A program made the translations under genes and the position numbers. From a virus, in the IMG/VR virus record IMGVR_UViG_3300008106_000021, positions 1-25,731 of that record: a DNA stretch of 25,731 nt. One strand, 5' to 3'. This document shows, one piece after another, positions 12,905-19,695 of this stretch (its first letter is position 1; each line of letters opens with the position of its first letter). The notes beneath the pieces were generated by a model. The model was not told where the DNA came from, made no database searches, and saw only the letters and a program-made list of their open reading frames with translations.

Positions 12905-13600
12905 CTAATCTTGCTCAGTGTCATCATCTTCATCATCTTCATCATCTTCATCAATATCATCTAACTCAGAGTCAGATAACTCATAGGTAGCATCATTGAA
13001 GCCAATGGTAGCTGAGACTTCGACAGGGGCAATGTTAGTAAGCAAGGGTCTATCACGCATTGACTCAGTGACTCTAGCTACATCATTAGCAATAGATGCT
13101 GAGACTTCGTCAGCAGTAACTACTCGTTGAGCAGCGCGTAAAGTATTTGCCTGCTCTACTTCAACATCCATGCCAGCAACCTTCACCGTATCACCACAAC
13201 CACCACCACAAGGAGTAGGCGCTGTGATTTGGGTAAATGCACCACGGGCTACATCAAGGATCATGGATAGTTGCTGTGTTGTGAGAGCGCTAAAGTCAAT
13301 GGATAGAACTTCATTAACTAGGAATAGCTTAGTCTCAGCGTCTAGTACCATAGCCTTAGTTACTGATGTGTAGGGGTATAGATAACCTTCATTCCCACGG
13401 GTAATCTCTCTACCTGTGGTAGGGTTAAAACGCTTACCATTGTCTAGGATAAAGGACTTGTCATCACTCACCATTACCTTAGTAGTCTGTAAACCGTGAA
13501 GGTATTGATTACCATGAGTGTGAGAGTCTGCATAATAAACTACAGCACCAGCGTGGACTTCGGAAGGATGTAGTGGGTCAGTTTCAAATAGATTTGTCAT
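12905..13600 (-). CDS. Hypothetical protein with strongly acidic C-terminal tail
   Basis: A 231-aa protein. The N-terminal 100 residues are beta-rich (AGAVVYYADSHTHGNQYLHG ... GYLYPYTSVTKAMVL). A Cys/Gly motif PTPCGGGCGD lies near residue 130 and could bind metal. The last 20 residues are almost all Asp/Glu (DIDEDDEDDEDDDTEQD), encoded by a 9-base microsatellite. Acidic tails of this kind occur on phage DNA-mimic, chaperone and SSB-type proteins. The start overlaps the stop of the small lipoprotein gene (ATGA). Function is unknown. Confidence 0.6.
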   Translation of the reverse strand: MTNLFETDPLHPSEVHAGAVVYYADSHTHGNQYLHGLQTTKVMVSDDKSFILDNGKRFNPTTGREITRGNEGYLYPYTSVTKAMVLDAETKLFLVNEVLSIDFSALTTQQLSMILDVARGAFTQITAPTPCGGGCGDTVKVAGMDVEVEQANTLRAAQRVVTADEVSASIANDVARVTESMRDRPLLTNIAPVEVSATIGFNDATYELSDSELDDIDEDDEDDEDDDTEQD

Positions 13601-13722
13601 TTAGATTCACGTGGTTGAGGCTTAGTTGGACAGTCTGGATAGCCGGGAACACAAGAATCATCCTTTGCGTCACAGCTAGCCAACAGCACAACTATGACGC
13701 AAAGGATGCTAAGTATTCTCAT
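13597..13722 (-). CDS. Small Pro-rich lipoprotein (41 aa), possible o-spanin
   Basis: A 41-codon frame. MRILSILCVIVVLLASC is a textbook lipoprotein signal: charged N-terminus, hydrophobic core, and lipobox LASC with Cys17 as the lipidation site. The mature part is only 25 residues, with two further cysteines and several prolines (CVPGYPDCPTKPQPRESK). That size and composition resemble Rz1-like outer-membrane spanins or entry-exclusion lipoproteins. No Rz-like partner overlaps it. The stop overlaps the start of the acidic-tail gene (ATGA). The 13724-13755 region upstream has a GCGTAGC element and a weak GAGA ribosome binding site. Confidence 0.6.
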   Translation of the reverse strand: MRILSILCVIVVLLASCDAKDDSCVPGYPDCPTKPQPRESK

Positions 13723-13885
13723 GGTCTCGGATTAGTTGTTTATCTAATCGCGTAGCATTAATTGAGTGTTGAGAGGTAAATCCTTACTCCAAGTGGTTAG
13801 CTTAGGTAGATTATTTATAGCTCCCGTTTGACTACCACACTAAACTGTTAGCGCATGGTGTTGACGGATTGCGAACCTCATTATC

Positions 13886-14617
13886 CTAAACGTCTACAGT
13901 AGTATCAAAGTCAGCGCCATCATCTACAGCAGCAGATAGCATTACGGGTGCATTACCCTTAAGTGCATGGTACTGAGAGATAGCAGCAGCATCAATAGTT
14001 GCATTACCACTAATGGGAACTAGACTACCATCGTAAGCTTGTTCACCAATCTTAGATACAACATCCCTGCCTTCGCCTTCAATCCAAGCTGCTACCTTCT
14101 TCATGTATTCCTTAGTAGCCTTGTCAACCTTAGCGTCATCAACAATAGCAAACTCTAAAGTGTCAATACCCTTACGAGTTTTTGTTTCGTACTTAGCTGG
14201 CTTGAATGTGGTGACAACTTCATAGAGAGCTTTACCAGAGTTCTGAACTACTGCCATGTGCTTCTCAAAGTTCTGTTGAGCCTTTGTGACAAGGTACGTT
14301 GCGATGAGGTTACCAACTGGGAGAAACTCATGCTTGTTCTTAGCAGTGGGAAGGACAATCCAATACAATACCCAAATCTTCTCAGTGATGGGAGTTACTT
14401 CTTTGGTCTGTTCATCTTCTCTAGTACGAAGTTCACCATAGAAGTGAGAGAGTCCTACGACAGCCGCATCAGGCATGATAGGATTCTCGTTCTCATCACG
14501 AATAAATCCATCAGCTTGAAAAGCAAAACATCTTTCCTTATTGTTATAACGCGAAGGAAATGGTGGTACTGATACCTTAATGTCACCAGTGCTGGGCTTG
14601 GTAAATACAATGGTCAT
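13886..14617 (-). CDS. Hypothetical early protein, possibly nucleic-acid-binding
   Basis: A 243-aa protein. Residues 1-75 are beta-rich (GDIKVSVPPFPSRYNNKERCFAF ... AAVVGLSHFYGEL), then PITEKIWVLYWIVLPTAKNKHEFLP and a long helical part. It ends with an acidic tail (DDGADFDTTVDV). Size, acidic tail and location among replication genes would fit an ssDNA-binding or recombination-accessory protein, but no motif proves it. An 8-bp inverted repeat (TGTTATAC at 14653-14660 with GTATAACA at 14685-14692) precedes it and contains possible -10 elements, suggesting a regulated promoter. Confidence 0.55.
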   Translation of the reverse strand: MTIVFTKPSTGDIKVSVPPFPSRYNNKERCFAFQADGFIRDENENPIMPDAAVVGLSHFYGELRTREDEQTKEVTPITEKIWVLYWIVLPTAKNKHEFLPVGNLIATYLVTKAQQNFEKHMAVVQNSGKALYEVVTTFKPAKYETKTRKGIDTLEFAIVDDAKVDKATKEYMKKVAAWIEGEGRDVVSKIGEQAYDGSLVPISGNATIDAAAISQYHALKGNAPVMLSAAVDDGADFDTTVDV

Positions 14618-14652
14618 ACTGTTACTGTTAAGTTAGTTGAACTGGAAACTGA

Positions 14653-14692
14653 TGTTATACACCAGACTCATTGGCGTTGCTATTGTATAACA
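14653..14692 (-). promoter_or_regulatory. Inverted repeat in the putative promoter of the 243-aa gene
   Basis: TGTTATAC and GTATAACA form an 8-bp inverted repeat with a 24-base gap, 36 bases ahead of the start codon. Both arms contain TATAC/TATAAC, which on the - strand resemble -10 hexamers. This would suit a dimeric repressor site over the promoter. No start point can be confirmed from sequence. Confidence 0.4.
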
Positions 14693-14713
14693 CCACAATG
14701 GCTTATAAGCATC

Positions 14714-14797
14714 CCTTTGCGTAGCACAAGCGCCATAGCACGGTCTGTCGCCGCGAGCTAGCTCAGACTCTGGTGATAACTGCGAGGTACGCAAAGG
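14714..14797. ncRNA. Candidate structured RNA element
   Basis: Three nested stems fold the 84-base segment into one long hairpin: a perfect 10-bp outer stem (CCTTTGCGTA with TACGCAAAGG), a middle stem (CGCCA at 14731 with TGGTG at 14771), and an inner stem (GTCTG at 14743 with CAGAC at 14764). The loop contains the 10-base palindrome GAGCTAGCTC. It contains no gene and is GC-richer than its surroundings. Strand is not decided, since both folded forms are equivalent. It could be a small RNA, a cruciform or a protein-binding site. Confidence 0.5.
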
Positions 14798-14892
14798 ACG
14801 CACGGCTTAACGTTAAGCATTCCCTAGCGTAGCGCTTTGGGAGATGATGTTACGAGAAAGGGAGAACTCTAATCTGTCCTCTGCTGAATTGA

Positions 14893-14930
14893 GTTTCAAT
14901 CCCTAAAAGGGTTTTAGAGGCTTTGAATCC
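14893..14930 (-). repeat. Full-length CRISPR-repeat-like unit, copy B
   Basis: The 38 bases are identical to copy A at 11642-11679, and identity extends four bases further on one side (TGAG). On the - strand it ends AGGGATTGAAAC and is followed by TCAATTCAGCAGAGGAC, which would be the guide position if it were processed as a crRNA. No second repeat follows within a spacer length, so it is a solitary unit. Confidence 0.75.
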
Positions 14931-15219
14931 CTATCCCCTAACGTAGTAGCCATGACTCTTATCGAACTACTGTTAAGTAGATGCGCTTGTGGGGCATTGA
15001 CGGCACACTCGTTATGAGGACTATACATTAGAGGATAAGGATGTGGTGTGAGACGGAGAGCAAAGGAGTAGGCTGACTAAGTTGTCCTCATAGAGGCTTA
15101 CCCAACCTTTCAACCCTTTGCGAAGAAACTAGGAGTTGAGTAAGGCAATCCTATCTTCTTCCCCTAGTAGCGTAGCGTCCTTGAGGGGAGAGCGCTAGAA
15201 GGTTAGCCTTTAGGCAGAG
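14931..15219. other. Non-coding stretch with long-range stem
   Basis: There is no credible gene. A 9-bp perfect inverted repeat, TATGAGGAC (15013-15021) with GTCCTCATA (15084-15092), encloses about 60 bases and could form an RNA domain. A GCGTAGCG hairpin closes the stretch at 15160-15189 just before the end of the next leftward gene. Confidence 0.45.
15160..15189 (-). repeat. GCGTAGCG-loop hairpin
   Basis: TCCCCT pairs with AGGGGA around an 18-base loop with AGTAGCGTAGCG. It lies 30 bases downstream of the stop of the 61-aa leftward gene. The same loop sequence, including the following TCCTTGAGG, recurs at about 12243-12262. Confidence 0.65.
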
Positions 15220-15405
15220 TCATTCTATAACAGTAGTCACAAGTTCTTGGGTAACGATTCTGTATTGTACGATAGGATCTCTTTTCTTTAAAGAAGCCAG
15301 TTGGTCTCTGGCAAACTCTAATGATAGATGCTCACTTTCGTGACTCCATGAGTCGCCCCAATGTTCACCTCTGTTCTTAGGATTACCTTGAATAATGTAT
15401 TTCAT
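15220..15405 (-). CDS. Conserved phage-type hypothetical protein (61 aa)
   Basis: A 61-aa protein with a strand, then WGDSWSHESEHLSLEFARDQLASLKKRDPIVQYRIV. The layout (a short helix with LARDQLASLKKRDP and a closing strand YRIVT) is common in small phage proteins of unknown role. AAAGG precedes the ATG at suitable spacing. The gene starts four bases after the stop of the Gp157-like gene, so they are surely co-transcribed. Confidence 0.6.
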   Translation of the reverse strand: MKYIIQGNPKNRGEHWGDSWSHESEHLSLEFARDQLASLKKRDPIVQYRIVTQELVTTVIE

Positions 15406-15408
15406 GGC

Positions 15409-16002
15409 TTAACCTTTGGGTAAAGACTTTGGATTCTGTGAGCGCCTAACTCTTATGTGTTTGCCTTGAGTAAAGTTAAAGTACTTGTGCACTTCTGGTT
15501 TATCTTGGTTAGCTTTGACGTATGCACTGTCATAGGAATATTCCACTATCACCTTCTTCTTAAAGATGTGTGGATACTCTGCACATAGACGCTCCATTTC
15601 TTCAGAGTCAGAAATATCAAATAGTGGTTGAGCTTTAACAGGATTGTTCTGAATACACAATGACTCAGCACTACCTTCTAATCGGTTAGGGATTTCGCCA
15701 ACTTCATAGAGTTCAAGGATGGACTCATTAACGAAGGACAAAGCACCAGCCATTTGAGTAGAGAACTCTCGATAGGCTTCTGCTCGCTCATTGTAGAATA
15801 CGCTATTTGCTTCTAGCTTGTTTCTTAACTCAATGAGTAAGTCTACTCCTGCTTGGTTTTGTTCAAGGATAGAATGTATTTGATTAAGGAGTTGAGATTG
15901 GTCTGTATCTTCATCGCTTAGCAACTCTACCAACTCATCGGCTTGATGAATGGTAGAGCGTACTAGGGCTAGTTCATGGATGTATTGTGGCATTACCGTC
16001 AT
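15409..16002 (-). CDS. Gp157-like coiled-coil phage protein
   Basis: A 197-aa protein. The first 110 residues are a long charged helical region (HQADELVELLSDEDTDQSQLLNQIHSILEQN ... LEANSVFYNERAEAYREFSTQM), followed by LYEVGEIPNRLEGSAESLCIQNNP and a beta-rich C-terminal domain. This order, coiled coil and then a '.LPNR..G...L..QNNP' strand, resembles the siphophage Gp157 family. Members of that family are found near replication or recombination genes, and one was linked to phage resistance. Alternative starts at codon 1 or codon 4 are both possible. The family assignment is tentative. Confidence 0.6.
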   Translation of the reverse strand: MTVMPQYIHELALVRSTIHQADELVELLSDEDTDQSQLLNQIHSILEQNQAGVDLLIELRNKLEANSVFYNERAEAYREFSTQMAGALSFVNESILELYEVGEIPNRLEGSAESLCIQNNPVKAQPLFDISDSEEMERLCAEYPHIFKKKVIVEYSYDSAYVKANQDKPEVHKYFNFTQGKHIRVRRSQNPKSLPKG

Positions 16003-16165
16003 CTTTAAAGTTATCCCACCCCGTAGGGACTAGGTACGGATTGCTCCATACCTAATTACAGCACGTCTCTGCTAGGACATCATCACGGTCATAACAAGCC
16101 TTGCGTCCGAGTGCCACACGAGTCTAGGAATCGTTCGGACTAAAGATGACATCGGCTTGATTTAA
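16003..16165. other. Short intergenic region with hairpins
   Basis: Two structures stand out: the CCCCGTAGGG variant of the dispersed hairpin at 16012-16030, and a 6-bp stem (GTCCGA at about 16107 with TCGGAC at about 16135). No gene is present. It may form the leader of the Gp157-like operon. Confidence 0.4.
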
Positions 16166-16432
16166 TTAACCTACACCTGATAACAGGGCTTCAACTGGGA
16201 TGTTTGGTAGCTCTACAGTGGACTTAGTGATAGCACTGAACTGAGTGCTTAGGTCTTGAACCTTCTCAATAGGGCTATCATGCATTGGGAGCTTAAATAC
16301 AATGCATAGGTTCTCTGCATAATCAACAGCATTCTTAGCAGCATCAGTTTGATAGTATTCACCAGAGTAAAATACTTTTGTCCCGTGATGGGGATGCTCT
16401 ACTAGGTAGCAGTACTTTTGTTCTTCAGTCAT
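16166..16432 (-). CDS. Hypothetical protein
   Basis: An 88-aa protein. YCYLVEHPHHGTKVFYSGEYYQTDAAKNAVDYAENLC makes up the first half, and a helical tail with ELPNIPVEALLSGVG follows. It is soluble, with no recognised motif. It stands alone between a hairpin repeat upstream (16451-16482) and the structured gap at 16003-16165. Function is unknown. Confidence 0.5.
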   Translation of the reverse strand: MTEEQKYCYLVEHPHHGTKVFYSGEYYQTDAAKNAVDYAENLCIVFKLPMHDSPIEKVQDLSTQFSAITKSTVELPNIPVEALLSGVG

Positions 16433-16450
16433 TACTTTAATCTCATAAGT

Positions 16451-16482
16451 TCTATCCCCTAGCGTAGCGCTTTGAGGATAGA
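16451..16482 (-). repeat. GCGTAGCG-loop hairpin
   Basis: TCTATCC (16451-16457) pairs perfectly with GGATAGA (16476-16482) around an 18-base loop with CTAGCGTAGCGC. It lies between the stop of the 119-aa gene and the start of the 88-aa gene. Confidence 0.7.
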
Positions 16483-16492
16483 TACTTGAAGG

Positions 16493-16852
16493 TTAGGGTG
16501 AGTTGATAGCGCGTAGGTTAATGGCATCTACAGCCAATGCTATAGCCCTGTGGTAGATAGGTTCTAGATAGTCCTTACCTTCCATGATTCCTTGCTTGAG
16601 ATAGCAAATCATGTCTACTATCTCTTCAATAGCATCAGTCTCGCAATCACGACCATTGAAAGCCTGTAGATAAGTACCGTACTCTGCTAGTCCAATCTTC
16701 TTCCTATCATCAATCTCCTTAGCTAGAAGATGATTACCAGTTGTGTAGGTAATTAGGTCAATGATTACCAAGTCATGGATAGGTGTGGTAGTTCTTTTAA
16801 TAGGCGCTGGTTGCGGTGTATAGCCTGTATCAATAGCTTCAGTTGGTTTCAT
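16493..16852 (-). CDS. MazG-like all-alpha NTP pyrophosphohydrolase homolog
   Basis: A 119-aa protein. After a disordered N-terminus (PQPAPIKRTTTP) comes DRKKIGLAEYGTYLQAFNGRDCETDAIEEIVDMICYLKQ. The 'YGT.LQ.FNGRD' loop followed by acidic helices (DAIEEIVDMICYL) is the pattern of phage MazG-like/dUTPase-like all-alpha NTP-PPases, which trim nucleotide pools. It is the second such enzyme here, and the two share no obvious close sequence. The ATG overlaps the TGA of the SWIM gene (ATGA), and GAGGAAAG lies just upstream, so the pair is translated together. Confidence 0.7.
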   Translation of the reverse strand: MKPTEAIDTGYTPQPAPIKRTTTPIHDLVIIDLITYTTGNHLLAKEIDDRKKIGLAEYGTYLQAFNGRDCETDAIEEIVDMICYLKQGIMEGKDYLEPIYHRAIALAVDAINLRAINSP

Positions 16853-17412
16853 CTTCTCTTTCCTCTACTTGTTGTTTGTAGTACTTCCAATCCATTCTGA
16901 TTTTTCCTAATAAAGTTCCAGCCAGCAGCAATGGACTTTACTTTATTAGTAGCAAAGTCTCTGATGTCAAAGGTCTTATCCTTTAACTCAGTAACAGTTC
17001 TATTATCTCGCGTAGCCCATACCTTAACCTTATCGCCGTCTAATTCCCATAGGATAGAGTGCGCTGGCTTACGTGGTAGTTGATTAGATAGACCTATGGC
17101 TAACATCATTTGATGTTTGCATATGGGACTGTACTCAATACCTTCATTGAGTAACCATTCACTAAGGGATACTTGCTCAGTCCAACTACCGCAAGTGCAT
17201 GAGGTTTGACAAGTGATGTACTCCTTAGCTATGGATTGACAAAGGTATATGTTCTTAGCATGAGTCTCAGTGAATTGATACTGTTGCTGCCAACCCATGG
17301 GTAAGCGAGTACGAAACTCTATGTGTGCTGAGAGTAAAGCACCCAAGGTCATTACACCCCCTGCTCGTTTAACATTGGTAGGTGTAGTCAGTAGAGGGTG
17401 TAGTTCAGTCAT
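16849..17412 (-). CDS. SWIM-type zinc-finger protein (second copy type)
   Basis: A 187-aa protein with CTCGSW, about 20 residues, then PICKHQMMLAIGLS: the CxCx(n)CxH SWIM signature, here with an additional upstream ITCQTS. It probably binds DNA or a protein partner. N-terminal residues 1-55 contain GWQQQYQFTETHAKNIYLC. The C-terminus is basic (RKNQNGLEVLQTTSRGKRR). The ATG at 17410-17412 is preferred over an upstream GTG because it overlaps the stop of the 39-aa gene by one base (TGATG). It is related to the + strand SWIM gene at 839-1630 only by the motif. Confidence 0.7.
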   Translation of the reverse strand: MTELHPLLTTPTNVKRAGGVMTLGALLSAHIEFRTRLPMGWQQQYQFTETHAKNIYLCQSIAKEYITCQTSCTCGSWTEQVSLSEWLLNEGIEYSPICKHQMMLAIGLSNQLPRKPAHSILWELDGDKVKVWATRDNRTVTELKDKTFDIRDFATNKVKSIAAGWNFIRKNQNGLEVLQTTSRGKRR

Positions 17413-17531
17413 CACTTCCACTCCCTACGGCTATCATATACAGTCAATGCAATCACAGCTAACCCTAGTGGTGGATTAAAGGGAATTAGGATTACTCCTA
17501 CGGTTAACGCAATTTTGTGTCCTTGTGTCAT
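17412..17531 (-). CDS. Small membrane peptide (39 aa)
   Basis: A 39-codon frame, MTQGHKIALTVGVILIPF, then NPPLGLAVIALTVYDSRREWK. Two short hydrophobic segments separated by a Pro-Pro turn could make a hairpin in the membrane. The C-terminus is charged. AAGGAAG lies upstream. The stop shares a base with the ATG of the SWIM gene. This coupling and the hydrophobic pattern support a real gene. Its role is not known. Confidence 0.55.
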   Translation of the reverse strand: MTQGHKIALTVGVILIPFNPPLGLAVIALTVYDSRREWK

Positions 17532-17560
17532 TACTTTAATACTTCCTTATTCCATTAATA

Positions 17561-17588
17561 TCTATCCCCTAGCGTAGCTAGAGATAGA
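17561..17588 (-). repeat. GCGTAGC hairpin
   Basis: TCTATC (17561-17566) pairs with GATAGA (17583-17588), and inside it CTAGC pairs with GCTAG around GTA. It lies upstream of the 39-aa membrane gene. Confidence 0.65.
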
Positions 17589-17676
17589 CTTGTTTCCAGT
17601 ATTCGGACTCAAAGGGATGCCTGCGGCGCTGGACTCACTTCACAGAACTCGCTAGTAAAGACGCTACGCTATTGGG

Positions 17677-17746
17677 AAAAAAAGGGAGCTATCCTCACAG
17701 AACACTCCCATAAAGTCACTACGTTATGGAGTGGGCTTTAGATAGC
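17677..17746 (-). terminator. Intrinsic terminator after the SSB-like gene
   Basis: On the - strand a GC-rich hairpin is followed by seven Ts. Two foldings are possible: GGGAG with CTCCC directly before the T run, or a larger stem built from TTATGGAGTG with CACTCCCATAA and GCTATC with GATAGC. It lies 16-85 bases beyond the stop of the SSB-like gene. The choice of folding could be regulatory, but termination of the leftward transcript is the simplest reading. Confidence 0.6.
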
Positions 17747-17761
17747 CACACCCCTATAACA

Positions 17762-18517
17762 TTAGAACACTTCGTTATCAGCGCCAAAGACCTTGACCTT
17801 AACTGGCTCACTACGAACACCAGTCTGAGCTAAGATGCCCTGAAGAAAGTCGTGAGCGCCACCAACAAACACTGTTGTATAGATCTTGCCTTTAGAGCCA
17901 CTAATACTTAGAGAGCCAGTAGCAAAGATGTGTTGCCCTGCTAAGTAAGGGAATAAGCTAGAAGACTTGCCCTTGCCATTCTCATCAGCATTAGCACTGA
18001 TGTTGAAGAACACGCTCTCTGACTGAGTGTAGCTACCATCTTCTAACTTTTTAGAGCCAGTCTTTTCAACTGCAAACTTCATGCGATGTACGCTTTGACC
18101 ATTGCGGTTAGGCTTAGAAGCATAGACCTCAAACAAAGGAGTACCATCTTTCTTAGTAGCTGGTAGAGCTTTACCAAAGAGAGTTACCTTGTTAAAATGT
18201 TTGTGCGCTGTGTGCTGATAGACATTGTGTGCGCGAATCTTGATGTATGGATGATAGACATTGTAATCACCCTTGATATCACCCATTTCTAGGTCGCCAT
18301 CAATATCGAACAACTGTCCTTCCTGAGCTTGAGAGATGACTACTGTACTACCAGCATCACTCTGTGGAATCCACACGCTGATAGGAAATAGCTTGTCAAT
18401 CTGTTCACTGCCAGTCCATTCGGCAAAGCGATGATAGAATGTTGCCTCAGTTCCATTGCTATTAGTAGTAGCAGAACCAAACTGAAGTGTGATGATGATA
18501 TTGCGATAGCCTTGCAT
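17762..18517 (-). CDS. Single-stranded DNA-binding-like protein (OB fold)
   Basis: A 251-aa protein. The second half has the strand order of SSB OB folds: AHKHFNKVTLFGKALP, VHRMKFAVEKTG, SVFFNISANADENGKG, SLFPYLAGQHIFATGSLSI and GKIYTTVFVGGAHDFL, the last two being the typical 'KG..V.V.G.L....G..Y..V..' of SSB. The N-terminal half adds beta structure (NIIITLQFGSATT ... VWIPQSDAGSTVV). It would coat ssDNA at the fork or during recombination. The end, GADNEVF, is only loosely like an SSB tip. The clearer tip is on the 7353 protein. AAGGATTAAAGCT precedes the ATG. A terminator follows it. Confidence 0.65.
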   Translation of the reverse strand: MQGYRNIIITLQFGSATTNSNGTEATFYHRFAEWTGSEQIDKLFPISVWIPQSDAGSTVVISQAQEGQLFDIDGDLEMGDIKGDYNVYHPYIKIRAHNVYQHTAHKHFNKVTLFGKALPATKKDGTPLFEVYASKPNRNGQSVHRMKFAVEKTGSKKLEDGSYTQSESVFFNISANADENGKGKSSSLFPYLAGQHIFATGSLSISGSKGKIYTTVFVGGAHDFLQGILAQTGVRSEPVKVKVFGADNEVF

Positions 18518-18638
18518 AGCTTTAATCCTTAGTATTTAATAAACTATCCCACCCCGTAGGATGAGATAGGACTAGAGATGCCTAACAGGACTTTCACACT
18601 CTAATCACTCCCTAGCGTAGCGCTAGAGAAGTTGATTG

Positions 18639-19022
18639 TTAGCCAACCGCTAATGCAAGGCAGCCACAAGGTTTGATAGTGTCATTGGTATAGACGGTAT
18701 CAGTTACTGTGGCAAGTTTAGAAGTATCTCCTCCTAAACTTTGGACTGCACTACGATAGAGGTTAGAAACAATATATAAGTCAAAGCCTTCGGGCAATGG
18801 GTCAACGCTGACAAATTGTACTGCGCCTACCACTGGTACTTCAAAAGCAGCTTCAGGGGTTGGCGCATTAGCGGTCTTCGCATTGACAGGTGTACCTGAA
18901 GCTACCACAAATGTAGGAGCAGAACCTTCATTAAGGATGTATTTGCGTTGGGATGAATCAAACGCAACATCTTCTTTTGAGTAGAAGTTGATTTGGTGTG
19001 GGGTAGCGTTGTAAATAGACAT
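18639..19022 (-). CDS. Conserved phage-type hypothetical protein
   Basis: A 127-aa protein starting MSIYNATPHQINFYSKEDV, an opening I recognise from many small phage and plasmid proteins ('YN.TPH.IN.'). It has no known function. Hydrophobic strand-rich segments follow (VPVVGAVQFVSVDPLPEGFDLYIVSNLYRSAVQ), then a C-terminal CGCLAL. The start is set here rather than five codons upstream because AAGGAACAAT precedes it. It lies between two dispersed repeats, at about 18612 and 19054. Confidence 0.65.
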   Translation of the reverse strand: MSIYNATPHQINFYSKEDVAFDSSQRKYILNEGSAPTFVVASGTPVNAKTANAPTPEAAFEVPVVGAVQFVSVDPLPEGFDLYIVSNLYRSAVQSLGGDTSKLATVTDTVYTNDTIKPCGCLALAVG

Positions 19023-19084
19023 ATTGTTCCTTTGCAATTTAATAAACTATCCACCAGCGTAGCGCTAGCAGATTAGTCTTAACA

Positions 19085-19270
19085 CTAGAAGTCACCTATA
19101 TAGCCTTTGTCAGCAGCTAAGGTATAGTCACGATATTGTTGCTCATAGTATTGGTCTAAACCCTCAGACTCACCATCATCATTGATTAGTTCTGGTTGAG
19201 TGAATCGTTCTGCTACTGCTAGAAAATAGAACACTAAAAGAAATGTAATAGCTAAATTCATTGCGTTCAT
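19085..19270 (-). CDS. Small N-terminally anchored membrane protein (61 aa)
   Basis: A 61-aa protein: MNAMNLAITFLLVFYFLAVAERF gives one hydrophobic N-terminal segment (residues 5-20), followed by a very acidic cytoplasmic or periplasmic tail (NDDGESEGLDQYYEQQYRDY). The start MNAMN is chosen because GGAG stands nine bases before it. A longer frame would run through a hairpin repeat. Its role is unknown. Small phage membrane proteins of this build often modulate host membranes or lysis. Confidence 0.6.
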   Translation of the reverse strand: MNAMNLAITFLLVFYFLAVAERFTQPELINDDGESEGLDQYYEQQYRDYTLAADKGYIGDF

Positions 19271-19286
19271 GGTAGTTCTCCATAGT

Positions 19287-19317
19287 TCTATCCAATAGCG
19301 TAGCGCTACGGGATAGA
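19287..19317 (-). repeat. GCGTAGCG-loop hairpin
   Basis: TCTATCC (19287-19293) pairs with GGATAGA (19311-19317) around a 17-base loop AATAGCGTAGCGCTACG. It lies between the 61-aa and 53-aa leftward genes. It has the same stem and loop logic as 16451-16482, with changed flanks. Confidence 0.7.
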
Positions 19318-19325
19318 TATGATAC

Positions 19326-19487
19326 TCAAGAGTCAGACTTAGCATCTTTCTCTCTCCACTTAGCTAGTCTTCTTAAATTGATAATCTCTTCACACTCATC
19401 TAGTTCTAGTTGATGTGGATTGACAAAGAAGTCTAGGGTAAGCTGTTTGATATTACGCTTACCTCTCATTGGATTAATTGCGACCAT
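19326..19487 (-). CDS. Small basic hypothetical protein (53 aa)
   Basis: A 53-codon frame. MVAINPMRGKRNIKQLTLDF is followed by VNPHQLELDECEEIINLRRL and AKWREKDAKSDS. It is helical and highly charged and probably soluble. GGAAAA precedes the ATG by a suitable distance. No family is recognised. A CDS this short could be spurious, but the ribosome binding site, the tight spacing with neighbours and the sensible composition favour a gene. Confidence 0.55.
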   Translation of the reverse strand: MVAINPMRGKRNIKQLTLDFFVNPHQLELDECEEIINLRRLAKWREKDAKSDS

Positions 19488-19524
19488 AGGGTTTTCCAAA
19501 CTCTATCTAATCGCGTAGCTTACC

Positions 19525-19695
19525 TTAGTCTGTGAAGATAGCTTTAGCCCTAAGATAAGCCTCCCCTTTGGTAGAACAAAAGCCATGATAACAACCTTTA
19601 ACAAGGAAGCACCATAACCCTATATCCCCTTTTTCCAAGGTAGAACTAGCTTCAACCATCTCAGGTGTTATTTGGAAGACAGTGGGGATTGTCAT
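19525..19695 (-). CDS. Small protein, paralog A of a tandem pair (56 aa)
   Basis: A 56-codon frame reading MTIPTVFQITPEMVEASSTL, then EKGDIGLWCFLVKGCYHGFC and STKGEAYLRAKAIFTD. It aligns with the next gene upstream: both contain DIGLW, three or four strand residues, a G..(Y/H)GF.(S)TK block and a helix ending in A. The two are tandem paralogs of a mini beta-beta-alpha domain. The ATG overlaps the TGA of paralog B (ATGA). Confidence 0.6.
   Translation of the reverse strand: MTIPTVFQITPEMVEASSTLEKGDIGLWCFLVKGCYHGFCSTKGEAYLRAKAIFTD

Noticed and set aside
12905-12965. A short tandem repeat (TCATCATCT-like)
   Set aside because: It encodes the Asp/Glu tail of the 231-aa protein and is explained by coding for an acidic stretch.
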